A stretch of DNA of 64,000 bases, taken from positions 372,001 through 436,000 of the forward strand of contig NZ_ATXT01000013.1 of the NCBI RefSeq assembly GCF_000421825.1, written 5' to 3'. The notes below the pieces were generated by a model. That model saw only the letters and a program-made list of their open reading frames with translations. It was not told the DNA's origin and ran no database searches. Source of the stretch: Humibacter albus DSM 18994. Its GTDB lineage: Bacteria > Actinomycetota > Actinomycetes > Actinomycetales > Microbacteriaceae. Numbering within the stretch: the first letter of the stretch is position 1; each line of letters opens with the position of its first letter. The translations under genes and the position numbers were made by a program. Positions 51,290 to 59,118 of the stretch are shown here, piece after piece.

Positions 51290-51392
51290 CGTGTTCACAA
51301 CTCAGGACGAGCGCCGACGCTCGCGCGGCCGACAGCGTGATTCCGCGGTGCCACTGAGCGCTCACCAACGGTCGGCCTGAGTTACGAACACG
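51290..51392. repeat. Long imperfect inverted repeat in the pucR-gabT spacer
   Basis: CGTGTTCACAACTCAGGACG (from 51290) and the complement of GGCCTGAGTTACGAACACGG (ending about 51392) match at 17 of 20 positions around a 60-base centre. It lies in the 337-base divergent spacer that should also hold both promoters. Mobile palindromic element or regulatory hairpin are both possible. Confidence 0.8.
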
Positions 51393-51522
51393 GTCCGTTT
51401 CAGACGCAGTACCGATACATGCTTCACCCCGGCTACGCAGCGTGCTCACCGCACGAGTGGCCGGCCGCCACGCGGACCGCTCCGCGCGGCGCCCATACGA
51501 CGACCACAGGAATCGAGGCACC

Positions 51523-52893
51523 ATGACCATCGTCGACACGCCGACCGACGCGGCGCCCACCGCCCCCACCGGCGGCCCCGAGCTGCCGCAGGAGCGGCGG
51601 CTCGTCACCGAGATTCCGGGGCCGCAGTCGCGGCGCCTGCTCGAACGCAAGGCCGAGGCGGTCGCCAAGGGCGTCGGACACACCATCCCGGTGGCGACGG
51701 TGGCGGCCGGCGGCGGTGTGCTCGTGGATGCCGACGGCAACTCGCTCATCGACCTCGGCTCGGGCATCGCCGTCACCGGCGTCGGCAACTCCGCACCGCG
51801 CGTCGTCGAGGCCGTGCAGCGACAGGTGGCGCAGTTCACGCACACCTGCTTCACCATCTCGCCCTACGACTCCTACGTGGAGGTTGCCGAGGCCTTGAAC
51901 CGGCTCACGCCCGGCGACTTCGTCAAGCGCAGCGCGCTGTTCAACTCCGGGGCCGAAGCCGTGGAGAACGCTGTCAAGATCGCCCGGCACTACACGAAGA
52001 AGCAGGGCGTCGTCGTCTTCGACCACGCGTACCACGGCCGTACCAACCTGACCATGGCGCTCACGGCCAAGAGCCTGCCGTACAAGAGCGGCTTCGGCCC
52101 GTTCGCGCCGGAGGTCTACCGCGTGCCGCTGTCGTACCCGTACCGCGACGAACTCAGCGGGGCGGATGCCGCCTCCCGCGCCATCGCACAGATCGAAGCG
52201 CAGGTGCGTGCCGAGAACCTCGCCGCCATCCTGATCGAGCCGATTCAGGGCGAGGGTGGCTTCATCGTGCCGGCGGAGGGCTTCCTGCCCGCGCTGCAGA
52301 GGTGGGCGAACGACAACGGCGTGGTGTTCATCGCCGACGAGGTGCAGACGGGCTTCGCTCGTACCGGCACCATGTTCGCCAGCGAGCAGTTCGGCATCGT
52401 GCCCGACCTCGTCACCACGGCCAAGGGCATCGCCGGCGGCCTCCCGCTCTCCGCCGTCACCGGACGGGCCGAGATCATGGACTCCGCCCAGGTCGGCGGG
52501 CTCGGCGGCACCTACGGCGGCAACCCGATCGCGTGCGCGGCGGCGCTCGCGACCATCGAGACGTACGAGCAGGAGAACCTGACGGAGCGCGCGCGGGCGA
52601 TCGGGGGCATCCTCGCGGCCCGACTGAACGAGTTGAAGGCGACCGACCCGCGGGTGGGCGACGTGCGCGGCCTCGGCGCGATGATGGCCATGGAACTGGT
52701 GGACCCGGCAACGGGGGCACCGGATGCCGCGCTCGCGTCGCGCGTGGCGGCATCCGTCATCGCGCAGGGCGTCGTGGTGCTCACCTGTGGCACGTGGGGG
52801 AACGTGATTCGGTTCCTGCCGCCGCTGGTCATCTCGGACGAACTGCTGAACGAAGGAATCGACATCGTGGGAAAGGCGCTGATCGAATGCTGA
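51523..52893 (+). CDS. gabT: 4-aminobutyrate aminotransferase
   Basis: Class III PLP transaminase of 456 aa. Recognisable parts are NSGAEAVENAVKIAR (phosphate-binding), HAYHGRTNLTMALT, IEPIQGEGGF, ADEVQTGFARTG and the PLP lysine in LVTTAKGIAGGLPLSAV; GGTYGGNPIACAA follows. It moves the amino group of GABA to 2-oxoglutarate, giving succinate semialdehyde; many such enzymes also take putrescine-derived aminobutyraldehyde products. GAGG lies five bases before ATG 51523. Its last codons overlap the gabD start by seven bases. Confidence 0.93.
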   Translation: MTIVDTPTDAAPTAPTGGPELPQERRLVTEIPGPQSRRLLERKAEAVAKGVGHTIPVATVAAGGGVLVDADGNSLIDLGSGIAVTGVGNSAPRVVEAVQRQVAQFTHTCFTISPYDSYVEVAEALNRLTPGDFVKRSALFNSGAEAVENAVKIARHYTKKQGVVVFDHAYHGRTNLTMALTAKSLPYKSGFGPFAPEVYRVPLSYPYRDELSGADAASRAIAQIEAQVRAENLAAILIEPIQGEGGFIVPAEGFLPALQRWANDNGVVFIADEVQTGFARTGTMFASEQFGIVPDLVTTAKGIAGGLPLSAVTGRAEIMDSAQVGGLGGTYGGNPIACAAALATIETYEQENLTERARAIGGILAARLNELKATDPRVGDVRGLGAMMAMELVDPATGAPDAALASRVAASVIAQGVVVLTCGTWGNVIRFLPPLVISDELLNEGIDIVGKALIEC

Positions 52894-54353
52894 GCGAACA
52901 AGAACTTCTGGCGGATGTGCCGGGCAAGCTGTACATAGGCGGCGAGTGGATCGACGGCGAGCGGCCGAGCGAGCTGAAGGTGCACGACCCGGCGACGGGC
53001 GATGTGCTGAAGGCGATCGCGGACGCCTCGCCGGCTGATGGCATCCGCGCGCTCGATGCCGCCGTCGCCGCGGGCGACGATTGGGCGGCGACGCCGCCCC
53101 GGGTGCGCGGCGAGGTGCTGCGCACGGCGTTCGAGCTGCTGCAGGAGCGCGCCGACGACTTCGCGCTGCTGATGACGCTCGAGATGGGCAAGCCCCTCGC
53201 CGAGGCGCGGGGCGAGGTGACCTATGGCGGCGAGTTCCTGCGCTGGTTCAGCGAGGAGGCCGTGCGCATCTCGGGTCGCTACGGCACGAACCCCGAGGGC
53301 ACCGGACGCACGATCGTGACGCAGCACCCGGTGGGGCCGTGCTTCTTGATCACGCCGTGGAACTTCCCGCTCGCGATGGCGACGCGCAAGATCGCGCCGG
53401 CTGTGGCGGCGGGATGCACCGTGGTGGTCAAACCCGCCGCCCTGACACCGCTGACCACGCTGTATTTCGCGAAGCTGATGGAAGATTCCGGGCTGCCGAC
53501 CGGCGTGCTCAACGTGGTGACCACGACGACATCGGGCGAGGTGTCGTCGCCCATCATCGCGGACCCGCGGCTGCGCAAGCTGTCGTTCACCGGCTCGACT
53601 CCCGTGGGGCGCGCGCTGCTGAAGGAGGCGTCGGAGAACGTGCTGCGCACGTCGATGGAGCTCGGCGGCAACGCGCCGTTCGTCGTGTTCGACGATGCGG
53701 ACCTCGACAAGGCGGTCGACGGCGCCATGGCGGCCAAGTTCCGCAACATCGGCGAGGCGTGCACGGCGGCCAACCGGTTCATCGTGCACGAGTCGGTGGC
53801 GGAGGAGTTCGCGGCGAGGGTGACGGAACGTGTGAAGGCGCTGAAGATCGGCCGCGGAACCGAGGACGGCGTGAACATCGGACCGCTCATCGACGGCAAG
53901 GCGGTGGCGAAGGCATCCGATCTCGTGACGGATGCTGTGGGTCGCGGCGCGAAGCTTCGTGCAGGTGGATCCGCGCTCGACGGCACGGGCACGTTCTTCG
54001 AGCCCACCGTCATCTCGGATGTCGTGGCCGGCAGCGAGATTCTGCGCGAGGAGATCTTCGGACCGGTTCTCGCGATCGTGCCGTTCCGCGACGAGGACGA
54101 GGCGGTGCGCCTGGCGAACGACACGGAGTACGGCCTCGTTGGCTACGTGTTCACGAAGGATCTCGCGCGCGGACAGCGCATGATCGACAGGCTGCAGACG
54201 GGCATGATGGGCCTCAACGTGGGCGTGGTGTCGAACGCGGCGGCGCCGTTCGGCGGTGTGAAGCAGTCCGGACTCGGCCGCGAAGGCGGGTTCGAGGGCA
54301 TCCAGGAGTACCTGTACACGAAGTACACGATGACGCCGAACCCGTTCGGGTAG
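52887..54353 (+). CDS. gabD: Succinate-semialdehyde dehydrogenase
   Basis: Aldehyde dehydrogenase of 488 aa. The active site is visible: ITPWNFPLAMATRKIAPAVAAG, FTGSTPVGRALL, the general base in MELGGNAPFVVF, and the nucleophile cysteine in NIGEACTAANRF; EEIFGPVLAIVPF closes the domain. The gene overlaps gabT, so the product, succinate semialdehyde, passes straight to this enzyme and enters the TCA cycle as succinate. NADP preference is common for the family and is not proven here. Confidence 0.93.
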   Translation: MLSEQELLADVPGKLYIGGEWIDGERPSELKVHDPATGDVLKAIADASPADGIRALDAAVAAGDDWAATPPRVRGEVLRTAFELLQERADDFALLMTLEMGKPLAEARGEVTYGGEFLRWFSEEAVRISGRYGTNPEGTGRTIVTQHPVGPCFLITPWNFPLAMATRKIAPAVAAGCTVVVKPAALTPLTTLYFAKLMEDSGLPTGVLNVVTTTTSGEVSSPIIADPRLRKLSFTGSTPVGRALLKEASENVLRTSMELGGNAPFVVFDDADLDKAVDGAMAAKFRNIGEACTAANRFIVHESVAEEFAARVTERVKALKIGRGTEDGVNIGPLIDGKAVAKASDLVTDAVGRGAKLRAGGSALDGTGTFFEPTVISDVVAGSEILREEIFGPVLAIVPFRDEDEAVRLANDTEYGLVGYVFTKDLARGQRMIDRLQTGMMGLNVGVVSNAAAPFGGVKQSGLGREGGFEGIQEYLYTKYTMTPNPFG

Positions 54354-54437
54354 GCGGCTTCCACCTCGGACGGCACCCTTCGGCGGCCCCGCGGCGACCC
54401 CTTGGTGGCTACCCCTTGGTGGCTACCCCTTGGTGGC

Positions 54438-54510
54438 GTCACTATTTCAGGCCATGTCGGGTCAGATCGATATATCTGCGTTCTGAGTCGGCATGGCCTG
54501 AGTTAGTGAC
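54438..54510 (+). repeat. Dispersed palindromic element, family 1, copy B
   Basis: Begins GTCACTATTTCAGGCCATG, has the core GGGTCAGATCGATATATC, and ends GCATGGCCTGAGTTAGTGAC. It is preceded by a short tandem array of CCCCTTGGTGGCTA units (54397-54437). It lies in the gene-free spacer 54354-54740. Confidence 0.92.
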
Positions 54511-54580
54511 GGGTCGTGCCCCTGTACGGGCCGGTGGCGACCCTTTGGTGGCGTCACTTTGGCGGCGTCACTTTGGTGGC

Positions 54581-54652
54581 GTCACTATTTCAGGCCATGT
54601 CGGGTCAGATCGATATATCTGCGTTCTGATTCCGCATGGCCTGAGTTAGTGC
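54581..54652 (+). repeat. Dispersed palindromic element, family 1, copy C
   Basis: Nearly identical to copy B, 143 bases away in the same orientation and again preceded by TTGGTGGC words. The right end is diverged (GTTAGTGCCC). The two copies look like a recent local duplication. Confidence 0.92.
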
Positions 54653-54740
54653 CCGTTCGGGAGGTTCTGGCGGGTGCTCGCTCGGGAGTCTTCGCCGCCG
54701 TTGTGCGGGCCGACCCGGCCCCGACCGATAGGGTCGTCGC

Positions 54741-55766
54741 GTGGGGGCACAGGGGGGAACGCCGTGGTACCGGCGCCATGGCGTGATCGTGAGTGCGAGC
54801 ATCCTGGTGCTCGTCGCCATCGGAGCGGTCTTCTCGTTCGTCAGCCCTTGGCCCAGTGCGCTGCTGATCCGCACCGTGTTCGAGATGAACGCGCACAAGA
54901 CGGTCGACGTGATGACGCAGTACGAGCCGACGAGCGGGGTGCGCGAGCGGGCCGACATCGCGTACGCGCCCGGAGGATCCTCTGACACGACCTTCGACCT
55001 GTTCGCGCCGTCGGGCGCAGTGACGCCGCGCACGACGATCATCTGGATCCACGGCGGCGCGTGGATCTCGGGGGACAAGGGCAACGTCGACCCGTACGTG
55101 AAAATGATCGCCGCGCACGGGTACACGGGCATCAGCCTGAACTACACGGTGGCGCCGGAGGCGCAGTATCCCGTGGCGTTGAAGCAGCTGAACACGGCGC
55201 TCGGATTCATCGTCGATCACGCGTCCGAACTCGGCGTCGATCCTGACCGCATCGTGCTCGCCGGCGACTCGGCCGGAGCCCAGTACGCGGCGCAGCTGGA
55301 TGTCTTGGTCACCAACCCGGCGTACGCGAAGAGGGTGGGCATCCAGCCCGCGCTAACGCCGGAGCAGCTGCGAGCGACGGTGTTGAACTGTGGGATCTAC
55401 GACGTGCGCGGCATCCCGAAGGCGCCCGGCATCGGTGGATGGGGATTCCGCGTCGCGCTCTGGTCGTACCTCGGCACGAAGGACTGGTCGCACACCGCCG
55501 GGGGCGAGGCGATGACGACGATCGACCATGTCACGAAAGACTTTCCGCGCACCTGGATCTCCGGAGGCAACGCGGATCCGCTCACCGCGGGGCAGTCGAA
55601 GCCGATGGCGGCGAAGCTGAACGGTTTGGGCGTTCCGGTGACGAGCGTGTTCTATCCGGCGGACGAGACGCCGCCGCTTCATCACGAGTACCAGTTCCAC
55701 CTGAACGACGCGGCGGCCCGGTCCGCGCTCACGTCGACGATCGAATTCCTCGGCACGGTCGACTGA
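54741..55766 (+). CDS. Membrane-anchored alpha/beta hydrolase (esterase)
   Basis: Protein of 341 aa: one N-terminal helix (GVIVSASILVLVAIGAVFSFV), then a hormone-sensitive-lipase-like hydrolase. The oxyanion motif is WIHGGAWISG, the nucleophile elbow is AGDSAGAQYAA, and the acid and histidine follow in GNADPL and LHHEYQF. It starts at GTG with AGGG upstream. The substrate is unknown and the link to the polyamine cluster is only positional. Its last 16 bases including the stop are duplicated downstream. Confidence 0.87.
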   Translation: MGAQGGTPWYRRHGVIVSASILVLVAIGAVFSFVSPWPSALLIRTVFEMNAHKTVDVMTQYEPTSGVRERADIAYAPGGSSDTTFDLFAPSGAVTPRTTIIWIHGGAWISGDKGNVDPYVKMIAAHGYTGISLNYTVAPEAQYPVALKQLNTALGFIVDHASELGVDPDRIVLAGDSAGAQYAAQLDVLVTNPAYAKRVGIQPALTPEQLRATVLNCGIYDVRGIPKAPGIGGWGFRVALWSYLGTKDWSHTAGGEAMTTIDHVTKDFPRTWISGGNADPLTAGQSKPMAAKLNGLGVPVTSVFYPADETPPLHHEYQFHLNDAAARSALTSTIEFLGTVD

Positions 55767-55794
55767 CGTTCCCGGCACGGTCGACTGACCTTCC
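55751..55794. repeat. Tandem duplication (22 bp) including a stop codon
   Basis: CGGCACGGTCGACTGACGTT plus two bases occurs at 55751-55772 and 55773-55794 with one difference. The first copy contains the esterase TGA, so the duplication arose from the gene end. Confidence 0.88.
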
Positions 55795-55880
55795 CGAGCT
55801 GTCCTCCGTTCGGGGCTGCGGGATGCCGCCACTTCCGTCGCCGAGACCACCGCCGGATCGGTCACCGTGGGCGCCGATCC

Positions 55881-55953
55881 GGCACGATTTCAGGACATGT
55901 GACGTCAGACGCCGGATATATCGATCTGACCCGAAATGGCCTGAAATAGTGCC
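55881..55953 (-). repeat. Dispersed palindromic element, family 1, copy D (inverted)
   Basis: The reverse complement reads GGCACTATTTCAGGCCATTT, then GGGTCAGATCGATATATC, and ends ATGTCCTGAAATCGTGCC, matching copies A-C. The rest of the spacer 55767-56097 shows GGAGCCGGAGG-like low-complexity sequence and no gene. Confidence 0.9.
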
Positions 55954-56097
55954 GCCGGAGGTGTGGTTGGGGCCGGAAGCGTGGCAGGAGCCGGAGGTGG
56001 GGTAGGGGCCGAAGGTGCCGCAGGGGCCGGAGGCGGTCGCGGTTGAAGGCGGAGGCCGGAGAGTCCGGAAGCGGGGACCCGGGGGCCGAAACGGGGA

Positions 56098-56227
56098 ATG
56101 CCGGGTACGAGTCGAAGCCGAGGATACCGGGTACAAGTCGAAGCCGAGGATGCCGGCTAGGAGTCGAAACGGAGGATGCCGGCTAGGAGTCGAAACGGAG
56201 GATGCCGGCTACGAGTCGAAGCCGAGG
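56098..56227. repeat. Tandem array, 26-bp unit, five copies, derived from a gene end
   Basis: Five units of ATGCCGGCTAGGAGTCGAAA plus CGGAGG type. The rightmost unit contains the stop and last codons (GFDS) of the FAD oxidoreductase; the other four repeat this gene end downstream of the stop. Confidence 0.9.
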
Positions 56228-57675
56228 CCGACGGCATCCATCGTGCGCAGGAACAGGTTGCGTCGCCCCTCGTGGTGGTCCGCGCGGTCGAGCGCCCATC
56301 GCATCATGTTGACTCCCAGGGATGCCACGGGCTCGGGTGGGAACGGAATCGGCTTCGAGCGCACCATCTGCAGCTGCGTGCGCTCGGTGTCGTGTCCGGA
56401 GAGCAGGTCGAGCATCACCTGGGCGCCGAAGCGCGTCGCGGCGACGCCGAGCCCCGTGTAACCGAGTGCGAACGCGATGCGGTCCTCGCGGGCGCTTCCG
56501 TAGAACGCGCAGAACCGGCTGCACGTGTCGATCGCGCCGGCCCACTTGTGCGTGAAGCGCAGGCCGTCGAGTTGCGGGAACGTGGTGAAGAAGTGCTCTG
56601 CGAGCATGCGGTGGCTGCGCTCCCGCTGTTCGTAGACATCCCGAACCTTGCCGCCGTAGTGGTACACGGCGTCATAGCCGCCGAACAGAATGCGGTTGTC
56701 GGCGCTCAGTCGGTAGTAGTGGAACTGGTTTGCGCTGTCGCCGAGACCTTGCCTGCCCTGCCAGCCGATCGCATCCAGCTGCGCGGACGACAGCGGCTCC
56801 GTCATGAGCACGTAGTCGTAGACCGGCACGGTGTAGAGCCGGTTGCGCTTGAGCAGCGACGGGAACACGTTCGTGCCGAGCGCGACCTTCTTGGCACGCA
56901 CGGTCGCGGCGGTCGGGCGGCCGGTGAGGTCGCGGCTCCAGGTGTGCACGTCGACGCCCTCACTCCTGCTGAGGCCGGACGTGACCAGCTCGGCGACGGG
57001 CGTGTGCTCGAAGATCTGCACGCCGGCATCCGCGCAGGCTCGCGCCAGCGCCCTGGCGAGCTTGCCCGGGTGCACGGTGGCACCGTCTTTCTGATGCCAG
57101 AGGCCGCCGAGATAGGTGGGGGAATGCACGGATGCTTGCATCTGCGCCTCATCGAGGAAGACGTCGTCGCTGTCGGCGTCGACGGCGCCGGCCTCGTCGC
57201 GCAACCACTCCACCTGGTGCGGTTCGACGGCGAGGTCGATCGAGCCGTTGCGTTCCCAGTCCGCGTCGAGTTTCATGTCACGCACTGTCGCCTCGAGCTC
57301 GTCGAGGTTCTGCCGCCCCAGGCGCGCGAGGTGCCCGTACTCGTCGGGGAACCGGGTGCGCCCGTTCTCCTCCCCGTGCGTGAGGCTCGACTCGGCGAAG
57401 CCGCCGTTGCGTCCGGATGCCGCCCAGCCGATCGTCTTCGCCTCCAGCAGCACGACGGAACGGCCGGGGTCGCGCTGCTTGGCGAGCAGTGCCGTCCACA
57501 GCCCGGAATAACCGCCACCGACGACCACGAGATCGGCCGACGTGCTCGCAGTGAGCGTCGGGTACGAATCGGCCGGGGCATCTTCGAGCCAGAACACGGC
57601 CTGGCGAGTGCCCGTTAGCGCGTGATCGACGGTGGCGGCGCTCGGGCGCTGACGCTCGAACACGGTGCTGCCCAT
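56209..57675 (-). CDS. FAD-dependent amine oxidase of the DadA/PuuB type
   Basis: Flavoprotein of 488 aa. The dinucleotide motif VVVGGGYSGLWTALLAKQ is at residue ~50, with ASGRNGGFAE after it, VHPGKLARAL in the middle, and the C-terminal GYTGLGVAATRFGAQVMLDLL that closes the FAD domain. This pattern matches gamma-glutamylputrescine oxidase (PuuB) and related oxidases. Beside aguAB and gabTD it may oxidise putrescine or a derivative to feed GABA formation, although no PuuA or PuuC is visible. GAGG lies five bases before the ATG. Confidence 0.87.
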   Translation of the reverse strand: MGSTVFERQRPSAATVDHALTGTRQAVFWLEDAPADSYPTLTASTSADLVVVGGGYSGLWTALLAKQRDPGRSVVLLEAKTIGWAASGRNGGFAESSLTHGEENGRTRFPDEYGHLARLGRQNLDELEATVRDMKLDADWERNGSIDLAVEPHQVEWLRDEAGAVDADSDDVFLDEAQMQASVHSPTYLGGLWHQKDGATVHPGKLARALARACADAGVQIFEHTPVAELVTSGLSRSEGVDVHTWSRDLTGRPTAATVRAKKVALGTNVFPSLLKRNRLYTVPVYDYVLMTEPLSSAQLDAIGWQGRQGLGDSANQFHYYRLSADNRILFGGYDAVYHYGGKVRDVYEQRERSHRMLAEHFFTTFPQLDGLRFTHKWAGAIDTCSRFCAFYGSAREDRIAFALGYTGLGVAATRFGAQVMLDLLSGHDTERTQLQMVRSKPIPFPPEPVASLGVNMMRWALDRADHHEGRRNLFLRTMDAVGLGFDS

Positions 57676-57902
57676 GGATGCCTCACTGAAGCTCGTTCAC
57701 GCCGGCGCGACTCGCCGCCGTGGTTGCGCGGTGGCCGTCGACGAGGTGCACACGTGTCGGGGCCCGCCTCCCATTGTCGCAACCACCACAGCGGGCGTCC
57801 CGGTGGATTCAGTCGCGAATCGCGCGCGAATCGGGCGATTCGTCTGTGCGGGGCAAGATGGTGGCGGCGCAGGCTCGGCACGCGCCGGAGCGGAGGAGCA
57901 CG

Positions 57903-58883
57903 ATGAGTCCGGTGGTCACGACGCACAGTGACGGCACGCCCGTGGTCGCGTACGCGCTCGCCGACGGAGCGGGACGCATGCTCGCAGCCCGCGACCCGCA
58001 CACCGTCTTCTACTCCGCGTCGACCGTGAAGCTCGGCGTGATGCTCGCCGCCGTGCTCGCCGCCGAGCGGGGTGAGCTCGGCGCCGCCGGCCTCGATGCG
58101 GAACTCGAGTGCCGACACGAGTTCGTTTGCGGCGGCAGCGAGGAGACCTTCGTGCTCGACCCGGACGATCGCGACGAGCTCTTCCCGCCGGACGGCTCGC
58201 GGGCCTCCATGGCAGAACTGGTGCGCATGATGATCGTGCGCTCGTCGAACGAGGCCACGAACGTGCTGTTCGACAGGCTCGGAGCCCCACGCGTCGCGGA
58301 GGCGTTCGCGCTGTGCGGCGCGGCGAGCACGCGCATGGAGCGGCGCATCGGCGACCCGTGCGCCATAGGTGCGGGTCTCACCAACGAGACGACTCCGGCC
58401 GACCTGGTGGCGATCATGCGCTGCCTCGTGACGGGCGCGGGCGGCGGAACGAGCGGTGATGGGGGAGAGCGCGTCGAGCGGGGCGCGGACGACGCGATCC
58501 CCAGCCCGGGTGCGGACAGCGCCATCGCCCGCCCGGGCGCTGTCGGCGCCATCGCCTTCGGGAGTGCGGACAGCGCCATCGCCTATGCGGACGCGGACGG
58601 TGCCATCAGGGATGGGCGCGCAGGCGGCGTGCTCACGACGCCGGAGCATGCCTCCTGGATGCGCGGCGTACTGCAGGCGCAGGAGCATGCGCGCATCGGC
58701 GCCGTCGTGGCAGCCGGCGTGACATGGGGCTCGAAGTCGGGGGATGTGCCGGGCATCGAACACGACGTCGCCTACGTCGGCGACGGCGCGACCCGCCGCT
58801 ACCTCGCCGTGTGCACGCGCGGATACGAGCCGGAGCAGGGGCGCGAGGCGATTCGCGCGGTGGCGCAGGCACTTCTGCGCTGA
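57903..58883 (+). CDS. Class A beta-lactamase-like serine hydrolase with repeated insert
   Basis: Penicillin-recognising fold of 326 aa. The active-site motifs are S40-T-V-K43 in FYSASTVKLG, the SxN-like SSNEATN near residue 115, and KSGD near residue 282 in place of KTG. There is no signal peptide, which argues against a secreted beta-lactamase. Between GGGTSGDG and GVLTTPEHAS lies an extra ~45 residues with repeated A-x-x-A-I words (DSAIARPG, GAIAFGS, DSAIAYAD, GAIRDG) encoded by ~33-base tandem repeats. GGAGGAG lies four bases before the ATG. An amidase or esterase role is possible. Confidence 0.85.
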   Translation: MSPVVTTHSDGTPVVAYALADGAGRMLAARDPHTVFYSASTVKLGVMLAAVLAAERGELGAAGLDAELECRHEFVCGGSEETFVLDPDDRDELFPPDGSRASMAELVRMMIVRSSNEATNVLFDRLGAPRVAEAFALCGAASTRMERRIGDPCAIGAGLTNETTPADLVAIMRCLVTGAGGGTSGDGGERVERGADDAIPSPGADSAIARPGAVGAIAFGSADSAIAYADADGAIRDGRAGGVLTTPEHASWMRGVLQAQEHARIGAVVAAGVTWGSKSGDVPGIEHDVAYVGDGATRRYLAVCTRGYEPEQGREAIRAVAQALLR

Positions 58884-58901
58884 CGGCTCGGGGCTGGTTG
58901 G

Positions 58902-58944
58902 CGGCTGGCGGCTGGCGGCTGACGGCTGACGGCTGACGGCTGAC
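58902..58944. repeat. Tandem array, 7-bp unit GGCTGAC
   Basis: GGCTGGC and GGCTGAC units repeat about six times. The related GCTGACGGCT at 58879-58888 spans the stop codon of the serine hydrolase, so the array appears to grow from the gene end. Confidence 0.85.
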
Positions 58945-59020
58945 GCGACAGTGCGCAGACGAGCGGACGCGCGAGAAGGGTATTGACCCCTGGGAGCGCG
59001 CGGTGGTACCCCGGAAGACG

Positions 59021-59035
59021 GCCCCCTTTCGGGGC
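59021..59035 (+). other. Hairpin in the leader of the CHAP-domain gene
   Basis: GCCCC-CTTTC-GGGGC forms a tight hairpin within a 235-base GC-rich leader; CCGGAAGACGG and CGGGAAGACGG flank it as a direct repeat. A structured leader is plausible, but it fits no riboswitch class I know. Confidence 0.4.
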
Positions 59036-59118
59036 ACTCCGCTCGGGTGCAGTGCGCGTCGGCGTCATCGGGAAGACGGCGCGCAGCTCCCGGACTCGCC
59101 CAATGAAGGGATGTCACT

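Noticed and set aside
58985-59118. c-di-AMP (ydaO) riboswitch before the CHAP-domain gene
   Set aside because: Such switches often precede cell-wall hydrolases in actinobacteria, but I cannot find the conserved GGGGGA, GAATCC or related blocks; only a simple hairpin is seen.
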